Source: Candidatus Avelusimicrobium luingense (lineage in GTDB: Bacteria; Elusimicrobiota; Elusimicrobia; Elusimicrobiales; Elusimicrobiaceae). Taken from it: a DNA stretch of 64,000 nt. A program made the position numbers and the translations under genes. The notes under the pieces were generated by a model. The model did not search any database. It worked only from the letters and a program-made list of their open reading frames with translations, and had not been told where the DNA came from. Position 1 is the stretch's first letter; the number at the start of each line of letters is the position of its first letter. The stretch lies in contig OOHK01000002.1 in assembly GCA_900315845.1 (NCBI GenBank), forward strand, positions 248,001-312,000. The letters run 5' to 3'. Shown in pieces: positions 53,581-61,062 of this stretch.

Positions 53581-54012
53581 CTATTCTTTTGTGCCACCAT
53601 CATACGGGATGGCATGGCCCGCTTTAATCAGTTCTTCACCTAAACTTTGGCCGTTGACTTTGACATCACATAACAAACGGAAGTATTTATCACGACCGCA
53701 GTTTCGCAGCAGTATTTTACCGCTTTTGAGAAAGGTTTTAGTAAATGTTTTAGCTTGCTTGGCTAGTGCTTTTGTTTCTGCAGAACCGCCTTTGATTTCC
53801 GGACAATCCACTCCGCGTACACGAATAGGAATAGTTTTGCAAAATACCCCATATTTGCACGCTAAATGTACGCGGAAGGTGTCGCCATCATATACAGATG
53901 CCAATTCTACTCTGTTAAAGTTTTGATTAAGATCGCTCCCTTGAGCCAAAACATCAACCGAATAAAACAAAATAGCAATATATAAAACATACAGTATTAT
54001 TCTTTTACTCAT
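53581..54012 (-). CDS. Secreted thermonuclease (SNase) family protein
   Basis: 143 residues with an N-terminal signal peptide ending near VLAQG. The nuclease core has VYDGDTFRVHL, RVRGVDCPEIKGG (Arg, Asp and Glu) and CGRDKYFRLLCDVKVNG (second Arg), so it should be active. It is a paralogue of the chromosomal protein at 35320 but has a cleavable signal rather than a long anchor. It is last of a three-gene operon with a lipoprotein and a zinc-ribbon membrane protein. Release or entry of DNA is a possible role, but this is a guess. Confidence 0.85.
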   Translation of the reverse strand: MSKRIILYVLYIAILFYSVDVLAQGSDLNQNFNRVELASVYDGDTFRVHLACKYGVFCKTIPIRVRGVDCPEIKGGSAETKALAKQAKTFTKTFLKSGKILLRNCGRDKYFRLLCDVKVNGQSLGEELIKAGHAIPYDGGTKE

Positions 54013-54014
54013 GA

Positions 54015-55046
54015 CTATTTTACAACTGTAAATAGTTGCTGCATGTTCTTTTCAAGTGTCTTTTCATCTATAGTTGAAGTGTCTTTAACTGTTGGATAAA
54101 AATAAAAATTTTGAACAATTTTCCTATACGGAGAAGTGTCTACTATTTTAAAAGCATAGATGGTTTTGTTAACTTTCAGGACCGTACTATATGTCTTTGT
54201 ACCAGTTAACAATACTGGGATATTATCCAAAAGAGCCGAATCTACGAATTGACGGCTTGTAGATACAAAAATTAATTTATCGCTATATCCATTCCGCAGT
54301 CGGGCCAAAACACCCCCAGGAATAGTCTGAAACACTTCCAATCCGTTTAAGTAATATAAATAGTGCTGAACAGGGTCTTCGGCGACTCCGCTCATATAGG
54401 GAATTAACAGATTATCCCCATCTATATAGAACCCGGCCTTTCTATAAAATTCCTTCTTTTCCAAGCCGTAAGCATAATCGTAAATATTATCTGCCAAAGC
54501 ATCAACCAATTTATAGTTTTTTACTAACTTTTTATACTCTTCCTGCTCGACGAAACTATCACATATGTCAGAATCTTTGGGCCATCCGGTCAAGCCATAG
54601 TCTGGCTTCTTTTCGCCGACTCTCATTTCTTGATAATTTCCACGTTTTTGTATAGCCTCCACAAAAGTTTTCATAGTATCAGCATATGTGCTGACGTCAT
54701 TAAATAATAGCGCAAGTAAAACAGGATTACTTTTCTGCACATTGCTCTTCAAAATCATCTTTGAGCTACCCTCTGTTTTTAATCTGTTAATAAAAGAGTC
54801 GTAGCTGCTATTTTCCAATGTTTTGTATATATCTTCAAATGCCGCCCCCGCTTCACTAAAATAAGCTTCTTTAAACTGATGAAAAGATTTCGGACATTCT
54901 TTAACTTTATACTCTTGTATTCTTTTTTCGTTATACCCGTTGGGATCTATCATAGCATGCCCTAGTCTTTTTCCACCTTCCGCAATTTTAGACATTGTAT
55001 TGCATCCGACTAATAATAATGGTAATAATAAAATCAATGTTCTCAT
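54015..55046 (-). CDS. Uncharacterised lipoprotein of the mobile element
   Basis: 343 residues. The signal peptide MRTLILLLPLLLVGC ends in a lipobox, so the protein is lipid-anchored. The mature part is largely helical up to about 230 and then beta-rich. No family is recognised. It is 2 bp before the SNase gene and 10 bp after the zinc-ribbon gene, so the three are one operon. AGGAGA stands ahead of its ATG. Confidence 0.75.
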   Translation of the reverse strand: MRTLILLLPLLLVGCNTMSKIAEGGKRLGHAMIDPNGYNEKRIQEYKVKECPKSFHQFKEAYFSEAGAAFEDIYKTLENSSYDSFINRLKTEGSSKMILKSNVQKSNPVLLALLFNDVSTYADTMKTFVEAIQKRGNYQEMRVGEKKPDYGLTGWPKDSDICDSFVEQEEYKKLVKNYKLVDALADNIYDYAYGLEKKEFYRKAGFYIDGDNLLIPYMSGVAEDPVQHYLYYLNGLEVFQTIPGGVLARLRNGYSDKLIFVSTSRQFVDSALLDNIPVLLTGTKTYSTVLKVNKTIYAFKIVDTSPYRKIVQNFYFYPTVKDTSTIDEKTLEKNMQQLFTVVK

Positions 55047-55056
55047 TTTTCATCTC

Positions 55057-55926
55057 CTAAAATAATTCAGCTTGATTTGCGATTTCGATACTAACATCCT
55101 TACAAGTTTTTTCTACACTTCGGGAACCCATACACCATACAGCAAGATAATCTTTAGATCTGTAAATAAAAATATCAACAGAAATTCCTCCGTCCTCCGT
55201 CTTTTTGGGTTTTCCAATCACCATCTCAGTAGCACCTACTTTTAAGATCTCTTTCGAATTCTTTTTAGCTAGGTTGCGACTTTGTTCCGACATATAAAAT
55301 GCCATTGTATCTTCATCTCCACTACAAGAATTTTTGCGTAGCATTATAGAATCATTTTTTAAGCTATAAAACAGCGTATCTTCTTTGCATTTTACAAGTG
55401 ATTTCAGGGTTGCATTAGTGGGTTTGAGCTCCCAACCTTGAAGAGTGGTTAGAATCGGCTCTTTTTTAGTGACAGAAGCAGAACCCTTCTTTTCAATATC
55501 TTCCCTCCCTAAAATTGCATGAGAAATTAAACCTATAACAAATACACATAAAATAATCTTACCGGGACCCCATTTTTTTGAGTTTTGTGCTACTGGATTG
55601 GCATCTTGGCAATCCTTTTTTTGTTCCTCTGATACGGAAGCAGATTGAGATGGTTTATTCTCTTCTGCCCGGTTAGCGTGAAATTCTGATAACAACTTCT
55701 TTCCTATAGCCGTATCTGTAGGGATCATTGTGTTTTGTTGTTTGCATTTGGGGCAGCAATTGCCTACCGCCGCAAATACCCTCCAAATACTATATATAAT
55801 CGCTACAGGTAATAAAAAACCAGTACCTATACCCAATAGCCATAGGCCTATTTCCAGTCCCCCACTACCTGGCTTAATTTTGACTGGTGTGGCAACTTCA
55901 CCACAGTTTTTACAAATTTGCTGCAT
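55057..55926 (-). CDS. Zinc-ribbon membrane protein of the mobile element
   Basis: 289 residues. A zinc ribbon is formed by CKNCG (5-9) and CPKC (59-62), with a hydrophobic hairpin between them (about 26-52). A polar linker rich in Ser, Glu and Gln leads to a second membrane helix (about 125-145). The C-terminal domain (about 165-289) has four or more cysteines and probably lies outside the cytoplasm. No family is recognised. AGGAGGG precedes the ATG. It is first of the lipoprotein-SNase operon. Confidence 0.72.
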   Translation of the reverse strand: MQQICKNCGEVATPVKIKPGSGGLEIGLWLLGIGTGFLLPVAIIYSIWRVFAAVGNCCPKCKQQNTMIPTDTAIGKKLLSEFHANRAEENKPSQSASVSEEQKKDCQDANPVAQNSKKWGPGKIILCVFVIGLISHAILGREDIEKKGSASVTKKEPILTTLQGWELKPTNATLKSLVKCKEDTLFYSLKNDSIMLRKNSCSGDEDTMAFYMSEQSRNLAKKNSKEILKVGATEMVIGKPKKTEDGGISVDIFIYRSKDYLAVWCMGSRSVEKTCKDVSIEIANQAELF

Positions 55927-55959
55927 ATTTCCCTCCTAATTCCTGTTACTCCAACAAAA

Positions 55960-56150
55960 AAGCGGCGATATCGGTTAAGAGCGATTTCAGGTAACCCTTA
56001 ACAAATAATCGCCGCCTGACCCAATCTCTGTAAAGAGGGATGGGTAAGACAGGGCGACTATCTGTTGACCTGAAATCTGCTCGGAAAGAATATGGAATCC
56101 TTCCTCTGCTCGGTGTGGTCTTCCTCCACACTTCAACAAATAATCTTCAC
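55960..56150. other. Leader region with long inverted repeats
   Basis: Upstream of the zinc-ribbon gene, GCGGCGAT and ATCGCCGC (about 55971-56015) enclose a second stem GTTAAG/CTTAAC, and GATTTCAGGT (about 55983) can pair with ACCTGAAATC (about 56078). A GTG-started 61-codon frame (55946-56131, minus) crosses this stretch but has no ribosome site. A structured 5' leader is more likely. Confidence 0.4.
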
Positions 56151-56256
56151 AAATTGTATGTACTAGCTATTTTAATTCGCTTCTAACTCCTTTGATCTGG
56201 ATACACTGCCTATTTTCATTGTACTACATTATGTGAAGTTCATTACAGGCTTTATG

Positions 56257-56349
56257 CTTGTGGCAGCCCCCGCCCGCGCATGCTTACGCATGCTTGGCGG
56301 GACGTCCTCCGTTCGTACTTACGCACTCACTCAGCCTTGCTGCCACAAG
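56257..56349. other. Branched hairpin, candidate replication origin or structured RNA
   Basis: CTTGTGGCAGC (56257-56267) is the exact complement of 56339-56349. Inside, CCCGC plus GCATGC pairs with GCATGC plus GCGGG around a TTAC loop (56273-56301). A single-stranded region with two GTACTTACG-like words follows. It stands about 630 bp before the replication initiator gene and may be its double- or single-strand origin. Confidence 0.45.
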
Positions 56350-56360
56350 GGGGCAACGTA

Positions 56361-56549
56361 TTATATAGTTCTTATACTGGGAAGTACATACTTACGGATT
56401 GCATACAGCTCTAATTCACTTAATAGATGATTACCTACAATTGCCCGACGTTCCTGAGCAGAATGGGCACAAAGCAAGTTTAGTACAGCTACCCCACGGT
56501 GTATATTGCCTACTAAGTTAAACGCGTAGACCACTTCTTTATACTGCAT
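56361..56549 (-). CDS. 62-residue helical protein
   Basis: MQYKEVVYAFNLVGNIHRG begins a mostly helical protein with NLLCAHSAQERRAIVGNHLL in the middle. No family is recognised. Support for reality comes from a strong ribosome site (AAGGAG, 6 nt from the ATG) and from a consensus promoter on the same strand at 56628-56656, which gives a leader of about 70 nt. It may be a replication or copy-number control protein of the element, judged only by position. Confidence 0.65.
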   Translation of the reverse strand: MQYKEVVYAFNLVGNIHRGVAVLNLLCAHSAQERRAIVGNHLLSELELYAIRKYVLPSIRTI

Positions 56550-56627
56550 TTTTGTCTCCTTATAATCTAATTACTTACCCCTTATCTAACGCCACAAACA
56601 GCACGTTAATCGGCCTGGGGGGTATAT

Positions 56628-56656
56628 AGTATATCACGTCTTAGCAACCCTGTCAA
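56628..56656 (-). promoter_or_regulatory. Consensus promoter of the 62-residue gene
   Basis: TTGACA (56651-56656), a 17-bp spacer and TATACT (56628-56633) are read on the minus strand. Between here and the initiator gene (56657-56976) I see only the hairpin at 56936. Confidence 0.8.
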
Positions 56657-56935
56657 CTTGATCAAATATACGTCGGAAATTAACGGGGATTAATCCTACT
56701 GTAATTTAGGCTCTAAAATCCCCTGGAAATTAGAAGTTTTGGCGTACTTTCTCCATGCAGAAGACACCTATTTTGTTAATTGTGCTGAAAGGGGTCAATG
56801 TGGTTTTTAAAATCAAAATTGGCGAAAGTTAGCGTTCCCGGACTGTGTTTCCCTGCAAATACCGCATGCCGGATGTACTGTTTCAGACGGTGTTAAACTT
56901 AGCTGTAGCAAAATTGAACACATAGGTTGTTAGTA

Positions 56936-56961
56936 GGAGGATTAAGAGCAGTTAAACCTCC
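56936..56961 (+). promoter_or_regulatory. Hairpin holding a GGAGG ahead of the initiator gene
   Basis: GGAGG-A-TTAA and TTAA-A-CCTCC form a stem with a GAGCAG loop, 15 bp before the start codon. It hides the only good Shine-Dalgarno-like sequence here and could limit translation of the initiator. Confidence 0.45.
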
Positions 56962-56976
56962 ACAAGTGAGCAAGTT

Positions 56977-58092
56977 ATGATTAACACAGTCGGTTTGCTA
57001 CTGCGACCATATACAGAGTTTGAGCTAAGTCCAAAAGTGTGCGTAGACGATATTGTACAGCACTGGAGGTATTTACGCGGGAACGGACCGTACTTCCCGT
57101 ATTTAGAGCTATTGCCGGATGAGAAGTTAAAGGTGGAGTTCTGTCCGGCACGGATTTTGTACCCTAATAATTTATACGAAACCAGCCCAAACGACCTGTT
57201 CAAGGTTATGACCGATCTGACCGCGTATCTAAAGAAAGCCTTTATTCGTACCTGCCCGGCAATCTTGTTATATGCCCATGTATATCGTATTGATTATGCC
57301 AAGGTCTGCTATCTTCCGTTTGACGGGCATATACTGTTACCTTACTTGCAGGAAATACATCAAGGCGGTTATTACAAGCAAGCATTTACGTTTTACGCGG
57401 ATGACGGACACATGGCTGCCAGTGCTTTAAAACGTCGCAAGGTGGCGTTCTACAACAAATCAGCTGAAATCCTGCAGAATAAACGTACCACAACCGATGT
57501 AGCGGATATACTGAACAATCTTCCGGGCACGTTTTACAGGTTTGAGTGTTCGCTCAAAACAGCTAAAGAAATCAAGCGTGAACTGGAACAGTGTGATATT
57601 GACCTGTCGCAATGTTGCCTCAATGAACTTGCTACCAAAGATGTTGTTTACGCGGTACTACACAAGAATTTAACACGAACTATACAGCACTGGCATGTGC
57701 CGGATAAATGGAAGACACTGGATAAGGTGCGGATTTGGCTCTGCAAGTACAAATACGAGAATGTCCGGTCTTTACTGCTGGACATGCTCTGTGCCTGTGT
57801 CTGTGTGCGGATAGGAGTGGAAAACATGCGACGAATCGTGGAGAAACATTTAGATAAACGGCATGCCCGGGATTTTATGAAACGATTTGAAAGGTTACAG
57901 CTAGAGGATGTTAATTGCCTGGCTGTCTTCAAAAAGAAGATGACGGAAGAAGTAGAGGCATTAAACCCAATCAGCAAACACTATGTGTACGGTTTAGGAC
58001 GTAAAGAGAGGGTTAAAGATTTAGGTAATCGTCTTTTTGCCTCAGTACTACTAGCACTGATTGAGTTGTTAATTGCGATGCCATTGTGGTGA
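56977..58092 (+). CDS. Replication initiator, filamentous-phage gpII/CRI-like
   Basis: 371 residues. RKVAFYNKSAEILQNKRT matches the 'YnK..El' motif, and FYRFECSLKTAKEIKREL matches the following 'R-E' helix of rolling-circle initiators of the inovirus gene II/X (Phage_CRI) family. AHVYRIDYAKVCYLP upstream has the family's RxD strand. The catalytic tyrosine cannot be fixed by eye. The C-terminal third is helical, with RIWLCKYKYENVRSLLLD. It stands with HTH, CopG and integrase genes and suggests that the excised element replicates. Confidence 0.6.
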   Translation: MINTVGLLLRPYTEFELSPKVCVDDIVQHWRYLRGNGPYFPYLELLPDEKLKVEFCPARILYPNNLYETSPNDLFKVMTDLTAYLKKAFIRTCPAILLYAHVYRIDYAKVCYLPFDGHILLPYLQEIHQGGYYKQAFTFYADDGHMAASALKRRKVAFYNKSAEILQNKRTTTDVADILNNLPGTFYRFECSLKTAKEIKRELEQCDIDLSQCCLNELATKDVVYAVLHKNLTRTIQHWHVPDKWKTLDKVRIWLCKYKYENVRSLLLDMLCACVCVRIGVENMRRIVEKHLDKRHARDFMKRFERLQLEDVNCLAVFKKKMTEEVEALNPISKHYVYGLGRKERVKDLGNRLFASVLLALIELLIAMPLW

Positions 58093-58109
58093 TTGATAAG
58101 GAGAACAAC

Positions 58110-58280
58110 ATGAACAGTAAATTAATGACCGTAGAGGAGTTAGCAGAATATCTGCGTACGACCCCTGGCACGGTCTATACCTGGAAAAGCATGGGTATTA
58201 TCCCTGCCAAGTGTGTAAAGAAGATTGGGCGAAAGCTGTTGTTTGTCGCCTCACAAATAGATGAGTGGCTGAACATGTAA
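58110..58280 (+). CDS. Excisionase-like HTH protein 1
   Basis: 56 residues from the ATG at 58110, with AAGGAG ahead. LMTVEELAEYLRTTPGTVYT and a C-terminal GRKLLFVASQIDEWL are the MerR-like winged HTH of the excisionase (HTH_17) family. It starts 17 bp after the initiator gene and may act as recombination directionality factor or regulator. Confidence 0.82.
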   Translation: MNSKLMTVEELAEYLRTTPGTVYTWKSMGIIPAKCVKKIGRKLLFVASQIDEWLNM

Positions 58281-58292
58281 AGATAAGCAGAA

Positions 58293-58349
58293 CTGCACAG
58301 AGGCGTTGTTTTGGCCCGCTAATTACGTGTTAAAACACCCTTTGTGCAG
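58293..58349. repeat. Imperfect inverted repeat between the two HTH genes
   Basis: CTGCACA (58293-58299) pairs with TGTGCAG (58343-58349), extended inside by AGG/CCT and GTTTT/AAAAC. It may be an operator, an attenuator or a processing site. Confidence 0.45.
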
Positions 58350-58369
58350 ACAGTTACCAGAGATTTCAT

Positions 58370-58606
58370 ATGCCAGAGAAGGAACAAAAAGCAGTAGGCT
58401 CAAACATTAAGAGTCCGTTAATGACACCGGATGAGGTGGCGGCTTATTTGCGTATTTCCAAGGCGACTGTATATTCCAAAAGATGCCGCGGAGAGTTCCC
58501 GGAAGGCAGCGTTGTTAAACCCTTCGGCAAGCTGATGTTCCTACGGGAAAAGATAGACCAACTGATTGCTGACTCAATAGAGCCGCCATTAGGACGTTCT
58601 AAGTAA
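58370..58606 (+). CDS. Excisionase-like HTH protein 2
   Basis: 78 residues. After a polar N-terminal tail, LMTPDEVAAYLRISKATVYS and FGKLMFLREKIDQLI repeat the HTH_17 pattern of protein 1, so the two are paralogues. One may control excision and the other replication. That division is a guess. It converges on the CopG-type gene. Confidence 0.8.
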   Translation: MPEKEQKAVGSNIKSPLMTPDEVAAYLRISKATVYSKRCRGEFPEGSVVKPFGKLMFLREKIDQLIADSIEPPLGRSK

Positions 58607-58613
58607 AATGCTG

Positions 58614-58778
58614 TTATTTGGCTTGCTCAGATTCCAAAAAGCGTTTCAGAGCCAACCGGATAACCGATGACAAGTTGCGGTCTTCCCGCTGCGCATAAGC
58701 TTTGGCTTGGTTCAGCAGGTCTTCCGGTAGCGTAAAACTGATGGTTTTGATCTTTTGCTCATTATTTTGTTCGGACAT
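58614..58778 (-). CDS. CopG-type ribbon-helix-helix protein
   Basis: 54 residues, MSEQNNEQKIKTISFTLPED then LLNQAKAYAQREDRNLSSVI and RLALKRFLESEQAK. The beta strand KTISFTLP and two helices are the RHH DNA-binding fold. Such proteins repress plasmid copy number, toxin or integrase genes. No toxin gene is next to it. It is divergent from the integrase, and the 101 bp between them holds AT-rich palindromic words around the integrase promoter, a plausible operator. Confidence 0.78.
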   Translation of the reverse strand: MSEQNNEQKIKTISFTLPEDLLNQAKAYAQREDRNLSSVIRLALKRFLESEQAK

Positions 58779-58821
58779 ACAGATATAATAGCAAATTTTG
58801 TTGGATATGAAAAGATAATAC

Positions 58822-58849
58822 TTGACAATATAATATATTATTATGTAAT
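58822..58849 (+). promoter_or_regulatory. Integrase promoter
   Basis: TTGACA (58822-58827), a 16-bp spacer and TGTAAT (58844-58849) lie in a tract of overlapping AT palindromes (about 58828-58866) shared with the divergent CopG-type gene. Confidence 0.55.
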
Positions 58850-58879
58850 ATGATATTATAATATTGGAGAATATTTAAT

Positions 58880-59878
58880 ATGAAAGTATATAAGAATGCA
58901 AAGGGGTTGTACGGAATTGATTATATAGACGAGAATGGGAAAAGACATCGTTGTATCGTGGCTACGAACGAATCGGCAGCCAAGCAAGAGTTAGCCAAAC
59001 GGACTACCGCTTTTTACAAAGCCAAAAATGACCCGTACTTGAGGCAGGAAAGCCAGTTATTCAAAGACATGGCTCCGCTATTTATTAAACATCATATCAA
59101 TACGCTGCCTTCCAAAGACACCTATTTGGCCATGTTCGAAAAGATCGCGGCCTATTTCGGTAATTATCGCTTAAAAGACGTGACTCCGTTACTGGTGCAA
59201 AGCTTTTACTATGAAAAAGCCCAGCTAACTTCCTACTCCAATGCCAACCGATATTTTGGCATCATTAGCAAGTTCTTTAATTGCCTAAACGATTGGGATC
59301 AATACAGCGGACCCAATCCATGCCGGAAAGTTAAAAAGCAACCGGAGGAACCGTTCCAACCGCATCCAATCAACGAACAGGAAATTCAGCAAATACTTCC
59401 CTTTATCAGTGATGCGGTACGACCTTGTGTAGCAATCGGCTTTTATACTGGATTAAGGCGGCAAGAACTATTGGGATTACGTTGGGAAAACATTGATTTT
59501 ACCCGTAAGACGCTCTATATCCCAAAAACCAAAACAGAACAACCACGTACACTGGGATTAACGGCAGATATTGAGCAAATTCTATGTGGACTGAATCCTC
59601 AAAAAAGTGGCTATGTATTTAACGTTAAAGAGAACCAGCTCAAATATCAACTCAACAAGGCAACCGCAAAAGCTGGGATTGAGCATCTAAGACCGCACGA
59701 TATGAGACATTCGTTTGCCGTTAATTTCCTCAATCGTGGCGGCAGTTTGGAACACTTGCAACGGTTGCTTGGACACAGTAAAATAACCACCACCCAACGC
59801 TATTTACGGTTTAAAACGGGCGAAATTGCCAGTAAAATGATGGTAATGGATGGAATGATTCCGCTTAATATTGTATAG
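58880..59878 (+). CDS. Tyrosine integrase
   Basis: 332 residues. An N-terminal arm-binding beta domain (about 1-45) and a core-binding helical domain (about 55-150) precede the catalytic domain. Catalytic residues: Arg193 in GLRRQELLGLRW, Lys216 or Lys218 in PKTKTEQPR, His273 and Arg276 in HDMRH, His299 in LLGHS and Tyr308 in TTTQRYLRF. All are present, so the enzyme should be active and is the likely agent of insertion into tRNA-Val. GGAG lies ahead of the ATG. Confidence 0.93.
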   Translation: MKVYKNAKGLYGIDYIDENGKRHRCIVATNESAAKQELAKRTTAFYKAKNDPYLRQESQLFKDMAPLFIKHHINTLPSKDTYLAMFEKIAAYFGNYRLKDVTPLLVQSFYYEKAQLTSYSNANRYFGIISKFFNCLNDWDQYSGPNPCRKVKKQPEEPFQPHPINEQEIQQILPFISDAVRPCVAIGFYTGLRRQELLGLRWENIDFTRKTLYIPKTKTEQPRTLGLTADIEQILCGLNPQKSGYVFNVKENQLKYQLNKATAKAGIEHLRPHDMRHSFAVNFLNRGGSLEHLQRLLGHSKITTTQRYLRFKTGEIASKMMVMDGMIPLNIV

Positions 59879-59896
59879 TAGAAAGCCGTAATCTAC

Positions 59897-59940
59897 GCAT
59901 AAACTACGCATTTTTTGCGTACTTTATGCGTAGTTTATGC
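59897..59940. promoter_or_regulatory. Inverted-repeat operator over the fic promoter
   Basis: GCATAAACTACGCA (59897-59910) and TGCGTAGTTTATGC (59927-59940) are exact complements. A shorter inner pair, TACGCA and TGCGTA, lies between them. The right arm abuts the -10 box TATAAT (59941-59946), so a bound regulator would block transcription of fic and the following gene. Confidence 0.65.
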
Positions 59941-59965
59941 TATAATAGGTATACAGGAGCGATTT

Positions 59966-61054
59966 ATGTATATCTATCAAAATGAAAATTGGCCGCATTT
60001 TACGTGGGATGAAACAAAGATTTTGGCACTGCTTGCACAGGTAAAACTGTCGCAAGGGTTGTTATTGGGTAAAATGCAGAATATAGGTTTTGCCATGCAA
60101 GATAACGCCTTGCTTCAAACGCTAACTGAAGAAATTTTGAAATCCAACCAAATTGAAGGTCAACTGTTAGATATAGCACAGGTTCGCTCCTCTATTGCAC
60201 GACGTTTGGGGTTGCCTAATGAGGATATTCCCGTGGCTCGCAATGTAGATGGCACGGTAGAAATGATGTTAGATGCTATTCAACACTATGATGCCCCTAT
60301 CAATAAAGCCCGCTTATATGCGTGGCATCAGCATATGTTCCCGGATGGTAAGAGCGGATTTTATACCATTAAAACGGGGGATTATCGGGATGATAAATTA
60401 GGCCCTATGCAGGTTGTTTCGGGACCAATGGGAAACGAAAAGGTTCATTATGAAGCCCCTGCCGCAACTGTACTGGACGGCGAAATGGAGAAATTGTTTG
60501 AATTTATCAATACGGACGAAACTGACAACGTTCTCAAAGCCGCTATTACGCACTTATGGTTTGTTATTTTGCACCCGTTTGACGATGGAAACGGACGTAT
60601 TGCCCGTGCTTTGACGGAATTATTACTGGCACGGAGCGAATCTTCTGCTAATCGGTTCTATTCTATGTCCTCTCAGATTGCCAAAGAACGTAAAGAGTAT
60701 TATAAGCAACTGGAAATTACGCAACAAGGCGATTTGGATATTACCGATTGGCTTGAGTGGTTCTTGCGGACATTAGAGAAGGCCATCAATGATTCCGAAG
60801 AACTGTTAAAAACTGTTCTAGCCAAGGCAACCTTTTGGAAACAACATTCTGGCCAAACCTTTAATGACCGCCAAAGCAAGATGCTCAATATGCTTTTTGA
60901 CGGCTTTACAGGTAATCTAACCAGTACTAAATGGGCTAAAATCTGCAAATGTTCCCACGATACTGCTTCCCGCGATATAGCCGACCTGCAACAACGCGGC
61001 ATTTTAGAGCAACTAGGTGCAGGCAGAACGACGCATTATAAACTAAATAAATAG
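59966..61054 (+). CDS. Class II Fic protein with N-terminal inhibitory motif
   Basis: 362 residues from the ATG at 59966, with AGGAG ahead. The N-terminal region (YIYQNENWPHFTWD) is of the DUF4172 type. Ser60-to-Gly65 (SNQIEG) is the SxxxEG inhibitory helix, which blocks ATP binding in class II Fic proteins. The Fic motif HPFDDGNGR (203-211) is complete, so the enzyme should transfer AMP to a hydroxyl group once released. The C-terminal 60 residues form a winged helix (LTSTKWAKICKCSHDTASRD) that may bind the operator upstream. The next gene starts 8 bp later. Confidence 0.9.
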   Translation: MYIYQNENWPHFTWDETKILALLAQVKLSQGLLLGKMQNIGFAMQDNALLQTLTEEILKSNQIEGQLLDIAQVRSSIARRLGLPNEDIPVARNVDGTVEMMLDAIQHYDAPINKARLYAWHQHMFPDGKSGFYTIKTGDYRDDKLGPMQVVSGPMGNEKVHYEAPAATVLDGEMEKLFEFINTDETDNVLKAAITHLWFVILHPFDDGNGRIARALTELLLARSESSANRFYSMSSQIAKERKEYYKQLEITQQGDLDITDWLEWFLRTLEKAINDSEELLKTVLAKATFWKQHSGQTFNDRQSKMLNMLFDGFTGNLTSTKWAKICKCSHDTASRDIADLQQRGILEQLGAGRTTHYKLNK

Positions 61055-61062
61055 AGGTTTTT

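Noticed and set aside
56233-56430. 65-codon plus-strand frame over the branched hairpin
   Set aside because: It runs through the palindromic DNA and has no ribosome site.
58614-58778. Toxin-antitoxin pair with the CopG-type protein as antitoxin
   Set aside because: No toxin-sized gene is adjacent on the same strand; the neighbour is a divergent integrase.
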